A DNA stretch of 64,000 nucleotides from Glaciihabitans sp. dw_435 (GTDB lineage Bacteria; Actinomycetota; Actinomycetes; Actinomycetales; Microbacteriaceae): the NCBI RefSeq assembly GCF_018449675.1, contig NZ_JAAVUZ010000001.1, forward strand, positions 248,001 to 312,000. Reading direction: 5' to 3'. This document shows, one piece after another, positions 50,214 through 59,700 of the stretch (position 1 is its first letter; each line of letters opens with the position of its first letter). The notes beneath the pieces are model-generated. The model saw nothing but the letters and a program-made list of their open reading frames with translations. It was not told where the DNA came from and ran no database searches. Made by a program: the position numbers and the translations under genes.

Positions 50214-53147
50214 TTGAGTTCGACTGCCCCCCGTCCAGCAAGCCGCACGCGCACGACACTTACGATTACGGCAGTAGTACTTGCTGTGCTCGTCGTACTG
50301 TTCTTCATCTTGTCGGGTCTGTACACCGACGTCCTGTGGTTCAAGCAGTTGGGGTACCTCAACGTGCTGACCACCCAGTGGATCGCCGGAACAGTGATGT
50401 TCTTCATCGGCTTCCTCGCCATGGCCATTCCGGTCTGGCTGAGCATCGAGATCGCGTTCCGCTGGCGCCCGGTGTACGCAAAGCTCAACGCGCAGCTTGA
50501 CCGCTACCAGCAGGTCATCGAGCCGCTGCGTCGCCTCGCGACCTACGGCATTCCTTCCCTTCTCGGCATCTTCGCCGGCGTCTCGGCCGCCACCCGCTGG
50601 CCGGCCGTTCTGCAGTACCTGAACCGCACCACCTTCGGCCAGAAGGACCCCCAGTTCGGTCTCGACATCTCGTTCTTCTTCTACGACCTGCCGTTCTGGC
50701 ACGGCGTTGTTGCCTTCGCCTCTGCCGTCGTGCTGTTGTCCGGCCTCGCCGCCGTGGCCACGAGCTACCTCTACGGAGCGCTGCGCTTCAACGGTCGTGA
50801 GGTTCGCATCTCACGCACCGCTCGCGTGCAGCTCGCCGTCACCGCTGGCCTGTACATCGCGATCCAGGCCGTGAGCCTCTGGCTCGACCAGTACACGACG
50901 CTGACGTCCGCCAGCAGCGGCTTCCTCGCCACCGGCGCCGGCTACACCGAGGTCAACGCGACCATCCCCGGCCGTGCCATCCTCTCCGGCATCGCCGCGC
51001 TCGTCGCCATTCTCTTCATCGTCACGGCGGTCATCGGCCGCTGGCGCCTGCCGATCATCGGAACCGCGCTACTGCTCGTGAGCGGACTGCTCATCGGTGC
51101 CGTCTACCCGGCCATCGTCCAGCGCTTCCAGGTCGAGCCGAGCGCCCGCACCTACGAGTCCGAGTACATCAAGCGCGGCATCGATGCCACCCGGGACGCC
51201 TACGGGGTCGCGGACGTCAAGGAAGTGCCCTATTCGGCGACAACGGATGCCACGGCCGGCGCATTGCGCGCGGACGCGACCACCACCGCCAACATCCGCA
51301 TCATCGACCCGGCGCTGGTCACCAAGTCGTTCCAGCAGCTCGAGCAGTTCAAGCAGTACTACACGTTCCCCGCGCACCTCGACGTCGACCGCTACACGAT
51401 CGATGGCAAGACGCAGGACACCGTGCTCGCCGTGCGTGAGCTCAACCAGGAGGGCCTCGGCGCCTCGCAGACCTGGTACAACAACACCGTCGTGTACACG
51501 CACGGCTACGGTGTGGTTGCCGCGTACGGAAATCAGCGTGCCGCAGACGGCCAGCCGGTCTTCCTCGAGTCGGGTATCCCCAGCACGGGTGATCTCGGTG
51601 ACTTCGAACCGCGCGTGTACTTCGGCGAGAACTCTCCCCAGTACTCCATCGTTGGTGCTCCCAAGGGGGGCAAGAAGGTCGAACTCGACTACCCCGCCAG
51701 CGGCGACGACGACACGAGCAACAATGCGACCACGACCTTCGCCGGCAACGGTGGCCCCAAACTCGACAACGTCTTCACCCGCCTGATCTACGCGATCAAG
51801 TTCCAGTCCGAGCAGATCGTGCTGTCGGATGCCGTCGGTGACAATTCGCAGATCCTGTATGACCGCGACCCCAAGTCGCGCGTTGCCAAGGTCGCGCCGT
51901 ACCTCACGCTGGACAACGACGCGTACCCCGCGATCGTCGACGGGAAGATCGTGTGGATCGTGGATGGGTACACCACGAGCGCGGACTACCCGTACTCCCG
52001 CGTCGAGCAGCTGAGCAACACCATCGCGGACACGTACACGCCCAAGCCCGCGTTCGCCGTCGACAACATCAACTACATCCGCAACTCGGTGAAGGCGACC
52101 GTCGACGCCTATGACGGCAGCGTCAAGCTGTACGCGTGGGACGACAAGGACCCGGTACTGAAGACGTGGGAGAAGATCTTCCCCTCGACGGTTCTCCCGC
52201 AGAAGGACATGAGCACGCAGCTTCTGAGCCACGTGCGCTACCCGTCGGACCTCTTCAAGGTGCAGCGCGCCATCCTCGGTTCGTACCACGTGACCGATGC
52301 CGGTTCGTTCTACTCGAGCGACGACCAGTGGGTAACGCCCGACGACCCGACGTCGTCGGCAGCGGCGACAACGCTTCAGCCCCCGTACTACCTGACCATG
52401 CAGGTTCCCGGACAGTCGAAGCCATCGTTCACGTTGTATTCAACGTTCATTCCGAAGGCGACCACAACAACCAGTCGTAACGTCCTCACCGGGTACCTGG
52501 CGGTGAACTCCGACTACGGGGACGACTATGGCAAACTCACGCTCCTGACTCTGCCGAGACAGGACACGATTCCCGGCCCTGGACAGGTGCAGAACAGTTT
52601 CAATACCGACACGAATGTCGCGACAGAGATCAACATTCTGGCGCGCGGGGAGACGCAGGTCATCAAGGGAAACCTGTTGACCCTGCCCGTGGGCGGCGGG
52701 CTGCTCTACGTGCAGCCGGTTTATGTGCAGTCGACGGGTAACACCGCGTATCCGCTGTTGCGGAAGGTGCTGGTGAGCTTCGGTGACAAGATCGCCTTCG
52801 AGGACACCCTCGATCAGGCGCTCGACTCACTCTTCGGCGGTGACTCCGGTGCCTCTGCCGGGGACGGCGATGCGGGCAGTACTCCGGGCGGTTCGCCCAC
52901 CACCGGCACGCCATCCACGGGAACACCGTCGTCGACCTCCACGCCGGCCCCGGGGTCGACGTCAACGCCGAACCCGACCAGCACGGCGCCGGCAACCGGT
53001 ACCGCACTGCAGCAGGCCCTTGCGCAGGCGAAGAGTGCGCTGGATGATCGGACCGCGGCCTACGCGGCCAACGATCTGGTTGCGGCAGCCGAGGCAGACA
53101 AGCGACTGCAGGCGGCACTCGAGGCGGCCATCGCAGCCAGCGAGTAA
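50214..53147 (+). CDS. UPF0182 family membrane protein
   Basis: This is a 977-residue protein of a large actinobacterial family. The N-terminal third has about seven transmembrane helices (LTITAVVLAVLVVLFFILSG, VMFFIGFLAMAIPVWLSI and others) with the family motif GLYTDVLWFKQLGYL. The rest is a large predicted extracellular domain. A low-complexity Ser/Thr/Pro linker (52850-53000) precedes a short helical C-terminus. The start is TTG at 50214 with GGAG about 8 bases upstream. The function is unknown. Confidence 0.93.
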   Translation: MSSTAPRPASRTRTTLTITAVVLAVLVVLFFILSGLYTDVLWFKQLGYLNVLTTQWIAGTVMFFIGFLAMAIPVWLSIEIAFRWRPVYAKLNAQLDRYQQVIEPLRRLATYGIPSLLGIFAGVSAATRWPAVLQYLNRTTFGQKDPQFGLDISFFFYDLPFWHGVVAFASAVVLLSGLAAVATSYLYGALRFNGREVRISRTARVQLAVTAGLYIAIQAVSLWLDQYTTLTSASSGFLATGAGYTEVNATIPGRAILSGIAALVAILFIVTAVIGRWRLPIIGTALLLVSGLLIGAVYPAIVQRFQVEPSARTYESEYIKRGIDATRDAYGVADVKEVPYSATTDATAGALRADATTTANIRIIDPALVTKSFQQLEQFKQYYTFPAHLDVDRYTIDGKTQDTVLAVRELNQEGLGASQTWYNNTVVYTHGYGVVAAYGNQRAADGQPVFLESGIPSTGDLGDFEPRVYFGENSPQYSIVGAPKGGKKVELDYPASGDDDTSNNATTTFAGNGGPKLDNVFTRLIYAIKFQSEQIVLSDAVGDNSQILYDRDPKSRVAKVAPYLTLDNDAYPAIVDGKIVWIVDGYTTSADYPYSRVEQLSNTIADTYTPKPAFAVDNINYIRNSVKATVDAYDGSVKLYAWDDKDPVLKTWEKIFPSTVLPQKDMSTQLLSHVRYPSDLFKVQRAILGSYHVTDAGSFYSSDDQWVTPDDPTSSAAATTLQPPYYLTMQVPGQSKPSFTLYSTFIPKATTTTSRNVLTGYLAVNSDYGDDYGKLTLLTLPRQDTIPGPGQVQNSFNTDTNVATEINILARGETQVIKGNLLTLPVGGGLLYVQPVYVQSTGNTAYPLLRKVLVSFGDKIAFEDTLDQALDSLFGGDSGASAGDGDAGSTPGGSPTTGTPSTGTPSSTSTPAPGSTSTPNPTSTAPATGTALQQALAQAKSALDDRTAAYAANDLVAAAEADKRLQAALEAAIAASE

Positions 53148-53168
53148 CCATTCGGTAGGAGACACACG

Positions 53169-54023
53169 GTGAACGACCTGCACGCGGGGGAGTGGCTGGA
53201 GCGCAATCGCGCGAATTGGGACGAGCGGGTGCCACTACATGTGGCCAGCGAGTTCTATGACCAGTCACCCCTGCGGGCAGGTCGCGGTCGTCTGTACCCC
53301 ATCGAGGAAGCCGAGCTCAGCGAGCTCTACCCCGACGGGTTATCCGGCCTCCGCATCCTGCACCTGCAGTGCCACTTCGGCGCAGACACCCTCACCCTCG
53401 CCCAGCGCGGCGCCACCGTCGTCGGTCTCGACTTCTCGGCGCCGGCCATCGAGCAGGCACGTGCCCTCGCGGCAGAGGTGGGTCTCGAGTCGCGCGCCAG
53501 CTTCGTCCAGGCCAATATCTACGACGCCCGCGAGGCGCTGCCGGAAGCGGGCTCCTTCGACCTCGTCTTCACAACATGGGGCACGATCGGGTGGCTTCCC
53601 GACGTCGCGGAATGGGCTCGCATCATCGCCTGGTTCCTGAAACCCGGTGGACAGCTGTACTTCGCCGACGGGCACCCGGCTGCGTTCGTGTTCAGTGACC
53701 TCGGCGAGACATCCGGTCTCCCCGTCTTTGCGTACGCGTATGAAGCGGATGGCGCGGCCGACGTCATCGACGAGAACGCCGACTATGCGGCAGACGACGT
53801 CGACATGACGAATACGATCACGCACGAGTGGGCGCATCCGCTCAGCGAAACGATCGGTGCGCTGCTGGCAGCGGGACTCCGCTTAGATTTCTTTTCGGAA
53901 CACTACGAGGTGCCGTGGCGGATGTACCAAACCCTGGAACCCGTGGGAAACGGGCTCTGGCGCTGGCCGGAGACCAAGTGGTTGCCGCTGACGATGAGCC
54001 TCGGTGCCACCCGTATCGGGTGA
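53169..54023 (+). CDS. Class I SAM-dependent methyltransferase
   Basis: The 284-residue protein has motif I LHLQCHFGADTLTLAQRG, the acidic loop VVGLDFSAPAIEQAR, motif II SFVQANIYDA and the post-motif FDLVFTTWGTIGWL. The N-terminus (LERNRANWDERVPLHVASEFYD) is the signature of a subfamily of uncharacterised bacterial methyltransferases. The GTG start has TAGGAGA upstream and lies 21 bases after UPF0182, so they may share a transcript. The substrate is unknown. Confidence 0.88.
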   Translation: MNDLHAGEWLERNRANWDERVPLHVASEFYDQSPLRAGRGRLYPIEEAELSELYPDGLSGLRILHLQCHFGADTLTLAQRGATVVGLDFSAPAIEQARALAAEVGLESRASFVQANIYDAREALPEAGSFDLVFTTWGTIGWLPDVAEWARIIAWFLKPGGQLYFADGHPAAFVFSDLGETSGLPVFAYAYEADGAADVIDENADYAADDVDMTNTITHEWAHPLSETIGALLAAGLRLDFFSEHYEVPWRMYQTLEPVGNGLWRWPETKWLPLTMSLGATRIG

Positions 54024-54081
54024 CCATCTGGTGACCATTGGTCAGGTGCTCCGCGCCCCTGTGCTATCGTTGATATTACGC

Positions 54082-54155
54082 CGCGGGGTGGAGCAGTTCG
54101 GTAGCTCGCTGGGCTCATAACCCAGAGGTCGCAGGTTCAAATCCTGTCCCCGCAA
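54082..54155 (+). tRNA. Initiator tRNA-fMet (CAT)
   Basis: A complete 74-base cloverleaf is visible without encoded CCA. The acceptor arms are CGCGGGG and CCCCGCA, with the C1-A72 mismatch of initiator tRNAs. The anticodon loop is CTCATAA in a stem with three consecutive G-C pairs (GGG/CCC), a second initiator hallmark. The T arm reads CAGGTTCAAATCCTG. A TATCGT hexamer at 54065-54070 is a plausible -10 element. Confidence 0.96.
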
Positions 54156-54160
54156 CGCAT

Positions 54161-54206
54161 GTCCCGGTTTCTGCAGTGCTTGTCACTGCGAGACCGGGAC
54201 TTTTTT
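54161..54206 (+). terminator. Intrinsic terminator after tRNA-fMet
   Basis: GTCCCGGT (54161-54168) pairs with ACCGGGAC (54193-54200), with an inner GCAGTG/CACTGC stem, and is followed by six Ts (54201-54206). It is the only classical T-tract terminator I see in the window. Confidence 0.93.
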
Positions 54207-54242
54207 CGTTAAGTCGGACCTGCGGCGTGCCACTATGGGCGG

Positions 54243-55505
54243 ATGGTCGACGCCATCCAGCCCGAGCAGCGCTTCTACTTCGGTCATCGTCTCGCCCGGC
54301 TCACCGGACGTAATCCGATTCAGGGGCACCGCGCGGCCACGCCGCTCGAGTTGCTGTTCGACCTCACGTTCGTCGTCGCGTTTGGGCAGGCGAGCGACCA
54401 GTTCGCCCATGCCGTCGCCGCGGGTCACTTCAAGGCCGCCATCATCGGGTTTGTCTTCGTGATCGTCGCCACGTGCTGGGCGTGGGTGAACTTCTCGTGG
54501 TTCTCGTCCGCCTATGACACGGACGACTGGTTCTTCCGCGTCACCACCATGGTGCAGATGATCGGCGTGATCATGTTTGCCCTCGGCATTCCCGCCATGT
54601 TCGCCTCGCTGGCGGAGCACCACCCCATCGACAACGGCGTGATGGTCATCGGCTACGTGATCATGCGCATCGCGATGATCGTTCAGTGGCTGCGGGCGGC
54701 TCGGGATGACCCGGGGCGGCGTCCCACCGCGATCGCCTATGCTATCAGCATCGGGGTAGCCCAGGTCGGGTGGGTCATTCTCGCGATCCTGCACACGCCT
54801 ACCGACGTATTCATCGTGGTGTCCATCGTGCTGTTTTTTGTGGAATTCATCGGACCGTGGATGGCGGAACGGAAGTCGACCGGCACTCCGTGGCATCCCG
54901 AACATATTGCCGAACGGTATGCGCTGCTCACGATCATCGCGCTGGGGGAGGGCATCTTCGGCACGGTCGCCGCGGTGACGGCCCTGGTCGACCGCCAGGG
55001 ATGGAGTGTCAACGCGGTGCTCGTCGTGGTGGCGGGCATCGGGCTGACCTTCGGGCTGTGGTGGAGCTACTTTATGATTCCGTCGGGACCCGTGCTGGTG
55101 AAGTTTCGGCAGCGCGCGAAGCCGTGGGGATACAGCCACTTCTTTATCTACGGATCCATCGTTGCCACCGGCGCCGGCCCGCACATCGCCGCCTATGTGA
55201 TCGAGGGGGATGCCGAGATCGGCGTGCTGGGCGCGATCGTTGCCGTGGCGGTTCCGGTACTCATCTTCTCCATCGCACTCTTCGCCCTGTACGCGTATCT
55301 GGTACGGGAACTGGACCCCTTCCACATCGTGCTGTTTGCGGCGACTGTGGTGTTTCTGGTGGTGGCCATCGTGCTCGCGGCGCTCGGCGCGCCCATCGGA
55401 CTGAGCCTGATGATCATCACGCTCTCCCCGGCCATCGTGGTGGTGGGATACGAGGTGCTGGGAGCGCGGCACGAGCCAGCCGTGCTACAGCGGGTACTGG
55501 GGTAG
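54243..55505 (+). CDS. ltrA: Low temperature requirement A (LtrA) family membrane protein
   Basis: This 420-residue integral membrane protein has about 11-12 predicted helices. The family signature is near the start (HRAATPLELLFDLTFVVAFGQ). FSWFSSAYDTDDWFFR and ALGEGIFGTVAA follow at the usual places. LtrA was first linked to growth at low temperature in Listeria; its biochemical role remains unclear. The ATG at 54243 is the family start. CACTAT 6 bases upstream could be a weak -10 for a leaderless mRNA. Confidence 0.9.
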   Translation: MVDAIQPEQRFYFGHRLARLTGRNPIQGHRAATPLELLFDLTFVVAFGQASDQFAHAVAAGHFKAAIIGFVFVIVATCWAWVNFSWFSSAYDTDDWFFRVTTMVQMIGVIMFALGIPAMFASLAEHHPIDNGVMVIGYVIMRIAMIVQWLRAARDDPGRRPTAIAYAISIGVAQVGWVILAILHTPTDVFIVVSIVLFFVEFIGPWMAERKSTGTPWHPEHIAERYALLTIIALGEGIFGTVAAVTALVDRQGWSVNAVLVVVAGIGLTFGLWWSYFMIPSGPVLVKFRQRAKPWGYSHFFIYGSIVATGAGPHIAAYVIEGDAEIGVLGAIVAVAVPVLIFSIALFALYAYLVRELDPFHIVLFAATVVFLVVAIVLAALGAPIGLSLMIITLSPAIVVVGYEVLGARHEPAVLQRVLG

Positions 55506-55510
55506 TTCAG

Positions 55511-55516
55511 TAGCCT
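55511..55516 (+). promoter_or_regulatory. -10-like element for the leaderless two-HTH regulator
   Basis: TAGCCT is followed by GTGCTC and the ATG at 55523. It lies just after the LtrA stop codon. Confidence 0.45.
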
Positions 55517-55522
55517 GTGCTC

Positions 55523-56575
55523 ATGGCCGAAGACAACTCACTGCTTCGCATCATGGGCATCGAGCACCTCAGCGAGCGCATCTTCATGTTTGTGCTCCAC
55601 CGCGGACGCGCGACCGCCCAGGAGATCTGCGAGCGGTTCGACCTGCCGGAGTCCGAGGTACATGAGCGGCTCGAGTCGCTGCGCGACATGGGGCTGTTGG
55701 CCCGCCGATCCGACGGCGAGGGCTTCGCCCCGGTCGACCCGAGGTACTCGTTGCGCGCCATCGCCGACCGGCTGAACGAGAGCGTGCGCCGCCTGCAGGA
55801 CCAGACGCCGGTGCTCGCCGAGCGGTTCGACCGAGGTCTCGCCTCACAGACCGAGTCCCCGAAGACACAGGTCTTGAACGACCCCGACGCCGTCGCGGGC
55901 CTGTACGCGCGGTTGCAGCACCAGGTGGTGCGCGAGTTCATGGCATTTGACCGTCCTCCCTACGTCACGGCGTCCATGGATCCACTGCAGGCGGGGTCCC
56001 TCGACCGCGGAGTGTCGTGGCGGGCGATCTACGCGGCGAGCAGTTTCGAAGTCCCCGGAGCATGGGAAGAGGTCGAGGAACTCGCCTCCCAGGGCGAGCA
56101 GTCGCGCGTGATCGCGGACCTGCCGCTGAAGCTGGCAATCGCGGACCGTTCCATCGCCCTGCTGTCACTCAGCCACGAGAGTGGCCACATCGAGACGCTG
56201 GTCACGGAGTCCCAGCCGCTGGTGAACGCCCTGTGCGACCTGTTCGAGTTCTACTGGGAGCGATCGCTTCGGATGCCCAAGAACCGCTCGTTTGAGGAAC
56301 CCGTCGTCGCCCCGCCGGAGCCCGGCACGCTCTCGCTGGCCACGCCCACCGCGCAGGAAAAGCTGTGGAACGCGTCATCCGTTCGTCCGCCCACGCACGA
56401 AGAGCAGGCACTGCTCACTCTTATCGGCGCGGGTTTAAAAGACGATGTGATCGCCCGTCAGCTCGGGATGTCGCCCCGCACGCTCCGTCGACGGAGCCAG
56501 GACCTCATGACCGAATTGGGTGCCGACAACCGGTTCCAGGCCGGTGTCGAAGCGTCCCGCCGCGGGTGGGTGTGA
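55523..56575 (+). CDS. Transcriptional regulator with TrmB-like and LuxR-like HTH domains
   Basis: The 350-residue protein has two DNA-binding-like ends. Residues of about 10-65 resemble a TrmB/MarR-type winged helix (FMFVLHRGRATAQEICERFD, EVHERLESLRDMGLL). The middle (about 120-240) resembles a sensory or phospholipase D-like TrmB domain. The last 60 residues form a LuxR/GerE-type HTH (LLTLIGAGLKDDVIARQLGMSP, split here as LLTLIGAG and LKDDVIARQLGMSP). The target and ligand are unknown. A subtilase gene follows after a terminator. Confidence 0.78.
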   Translation: MAEDNSLLRIMGIEHLSERIFMFVLHRGRATAQEICERFDLPESEVHERLESLRDMGLLARRSDGEGFAPVDPRYSLRAIADRLNESVRRLQDQTPVLAERFDRGLASQTESPKTQVLNDPDAVAGLYARLQHQVVREFMAFDRPPYVTASMDPLQAGSLDRGVSWRAIYAASSFEVPGAWEEVEELASQGEQSRVIADLPLKLAIADRSIALLSLSHESGHIETLVTESQPLVNALCDLFEFYWERSLRMPKNRSFEEPVVAPPEPGTLSLATPTAQEKLWNASSVRPPTHEEQALLTLIGAGLKDDVIARQLGMSPRTLRRRSQDLMTELGADNRFQAGVEASRRGWV

Positions 56576-56614
56576 CCGTCAAATGTCGCGAATGTAACAG
56601 TCGCGTTTCGTGAT

Positions 56615-56649
56615 CTGGCCGATTCCGGCCAGAGGACAAAATCGGCCAG
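56615..56649. repeat. Inverted repeats upstream of the subtilase gene
   Basis: CTGGCCGAT (56615-56623) is the exact inverse of ATCGGCCAG (56641-56649), and a third copy, CCGGCCAG at 56625-56632, can pair with the first. Alternative hairpins or an operator with three half-sites are possible. Confidence 0.5.
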
Positions 56650-56677
56650 CGGAGGCCGCAGCCTCCCGAACATACTG

Positions 56678-56715
56678 AACGAACACTGCATCCAGCGGTG
56701 TTCGTTTGTTTGTTA
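56678..56715 (+). terminator. Intrinsic terminator after the two-HTH regulator gene
   Basis: AACGAACAC (56678-56686) pairs with GTGTTCGTT (56698-56706), extended by a T-G and a G-C pair, and is followed by TGTTTGTT. It lies within the leader of the subtilase gene, so a subtilase promoter must lie downstream of it, or the hairpin must be read through. Confidence 0.65.
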
Positions 56716-56796
56716 AGTGTTGTCCGGAACGCCACCTTCGCGTGGTGGGTGCGGACGCGCTGGCGACGGCGTTCCCAACTCCGGCAAGGAAACCCC

Positions 56797-59700
56797 GTGA
56801 CTGAACATCGGCGCCCGCTGGGCACCTCTGCACTGCTCAAACGCCTCGGGGCGAGGTTGGCCTCGACCCTCATCGCTTCCGCTCTGGTTATCGCCGGCGC
56901 GCTCGTTCCCGTGTCCGGCGCCGTTGCCGCGACGACCAGCCCGACGTCACCATCGTCGGCACTGACCAACCCGTACGACGATGGCCACTACATCGTGACG
57001 CTGCGCGACGCGCCCGTCGCGACCTACGACGGCGGCGTCAAGTCGTACGCGGCAACGCGCGCGACCCCGGGCAAGTCCTTGGTGACCCGATCGAAGAAGG
57101 TCAGCTCCTACGCCTCCTACCTGTCGACTGAGCAGAAGGACGTTGCCACCGACGTTGGCGCGAAGATTGTCAGCTCCTACACGCTCGCGACCAACGGCTT
57201 CACCGGCACCTTCACGGCCCGTCAGGCGCTCGAGCTGTCCCGGGACAACCGGGTGGTGTCGGTCGTGAAGGATGAGCTCCTGCACGTGACGGCTGCCGAG
57301 CCATCCACCGACTTCCTGGGACTGTCCGGGGACGATGGTCTCTGGGCGAGCCTGGGAGGAGTGGATGCCGCGGGCGACGGAATCGTCATCGGTGACATCG
57401 ACACCGGTATCGCACCGGAGAACCCGTCGTTCGCGGGTGACCCGCTGGGCACCGTCGCCGGGGACGCTCCATACCTCGACGGCAGCGCGACCGTGTACAA
57501 CAAGTCCGACGGAACCCAGTTCCGCGGCGTGTGCACCACGGGCGAGCAGTTCACCGCCGCCGATTGCAGCACCAAGATCATCGGTACCCGCTACTTCATC
57601 GACAACTTCGGCCTCGACTCGATCAAGGGTGCGGCCGACGGAGAGTACGTGTCTCCGCGTGACGGCGCGGGCCACGGTTCGCACACCGCGAGCACCGCCG
57701 CCGGCAACGCCGGCGTCAGTGCATCGGTGGGTGGCAAGAAGTTCGGCACCATCTCTGGTGTCGCTCCGGCCGCCAAGCTGGCGATCTACAAGGTCTGCTG
57801 GACCGGTATCGACGGCGACGGTTGCTCCACGGGCGACCTTGTTGCCGCCATCGACGCGGCCGTTGCCGACGGCGTCGACATCATCAACTTCTCCATCGGT
57901 GGAGGACAGGCGCAGAGCACCGTGTCCGTGACCGACCAGGCATTCCTCAACGCAGCCGCAGCCGGAATCTTCGTCTCGGCATCCGCCGGTAACGACGGCC
58001 CCAAGGCGTCGACCGCGGACAACGCTTCTCCGTGGATCACGACTGTCGCGGCATCCACCATTCCGTCCTATGACGCGACGGTAACGGCGGCCGATGGCCA
58101 GACGTTCCTCGGTGGTTCCATCACCCTGCCGGAGACCGGAAAGATCAGCGGCAAGCTGGTCGCCGGTCGGCTGACCGGCGTTGCCGGAGCGACCCAGCCG
58201 GAGCTCTGCGGAACCGGCACCCTCGACCCGGCGCAGGTCACCGGCGCGATCGTGCTGTGTGAGCGCGGCGTGAACGATCGCGTCGCCAAGTCGGCCGAGG
58301 TCAAGCGTGCCGGCGGTATCGGCATGATTCTCGTGAACCCCGCCGACGACTCGATCGACCTGGACGAGCACAGCGTGCCGACCATTCACCTCAACGCGGA
58401 CTCGTTCGCGAAGATCCGTGAGTACGCGGCCAACCCGGCAGCCCGGGTCACCTTCGAGAATGGCAACACGTCGGACAAGCCCGACGTTGCCACCCCGCAG
58501 GTCGCCGGTTTCTCCTCGCGTGGGCCGATCCTGGCCGACGGTGGAGACATGCTCAAGCCCGACATTGCCGCCCCCGGCGTTGCGATTCTCGCCGACGGCC
58601 CCAACGCCGCCGGTGCCACCCCGACGTATGAGTTCATGTCGGGTACCTCGATGGCAGCACCCCACATCACCGGTCTTGCCGCGCTCTACCTGAGCAAGGA
58701 CCCACTGGCGACGCCCGCCGAGATCAAGTCCGCCATGATGACGACCGCGTACAACACGATCACCGCGGGCGGCGACCCCGACGAAGATCCCTTCGCCCAG
58801 GGTGCCGGCAACGTTGACCCCACAAAGTTCCTCGCGCCCGGACTGCTCTACCTGAACGACATCGACGACTGGAAGGGCTACGTCGAGTCGCTCGGCCAGA
58901 TCGAATTCGGTGTTGAGCCGCTCGACGGAACCGAGTTGAACCTCGCCTCCATCAGCATCGGCTCGCTCGCCGGAACCGAGACCGTCACCCGCACGGTGAC
59001 CTCCACGCAGGCGGGCACCTTCACGGCCCAGCCGGTCACCATGGCCGGAGTCGACGTAACCGTCAGCCCCGCGACCATGACCTTCGGCGCCGCGGGCGAG
59101 ACGAAGAGCTACACCGTCAGGTTCGACCGCACCGACGCTGCCATCGACGAGTTCACGACCGGTTACCTGCGCTGGACCAGTGGCGACGTCGTCGTCACGA
59201 GCCCGCTCGCGGTGCGACCAGAAATGCTGTCAGTGCCGGCGGATGTCACGGGCACGGGCAACACGGGAAGCGCAACGATCCCCGTGCTCGCCGGTGAAAC
59301 CACGGACGTCGACATCTCCTCGGTCGGACTGGCCAAGGGCGAGGTTCTTCGCGGCGTCGCCCACGCGGACGGCTCTACCCAGAGCTATGTCGTGGATGTT
59401 CCCGAGGGAACGACTCTCACGCGGATCGACCTCAACACCGACGACGAAACCGCAGACCTCGACATGCACGTCTACGAGATCTGGCCGTACGGCGGCACGT
59501 TCCTCTCCAATGCTGCGGAATCGGGCGCGGCCGACGAGCGTGTCGACATGTCCAACCCGGACGTGGCGAAGTACATCATCGACGTCACCGCGGTGTCGGG
59601 CACGGGCGATCTGGGCTTCAGCCTGAGCACCTATAACCTGGGAGCCAGCGGCGCGGGAGACTTCGCCGTTGATCCGTCCACGCTGAGCATGACGCTGGGC

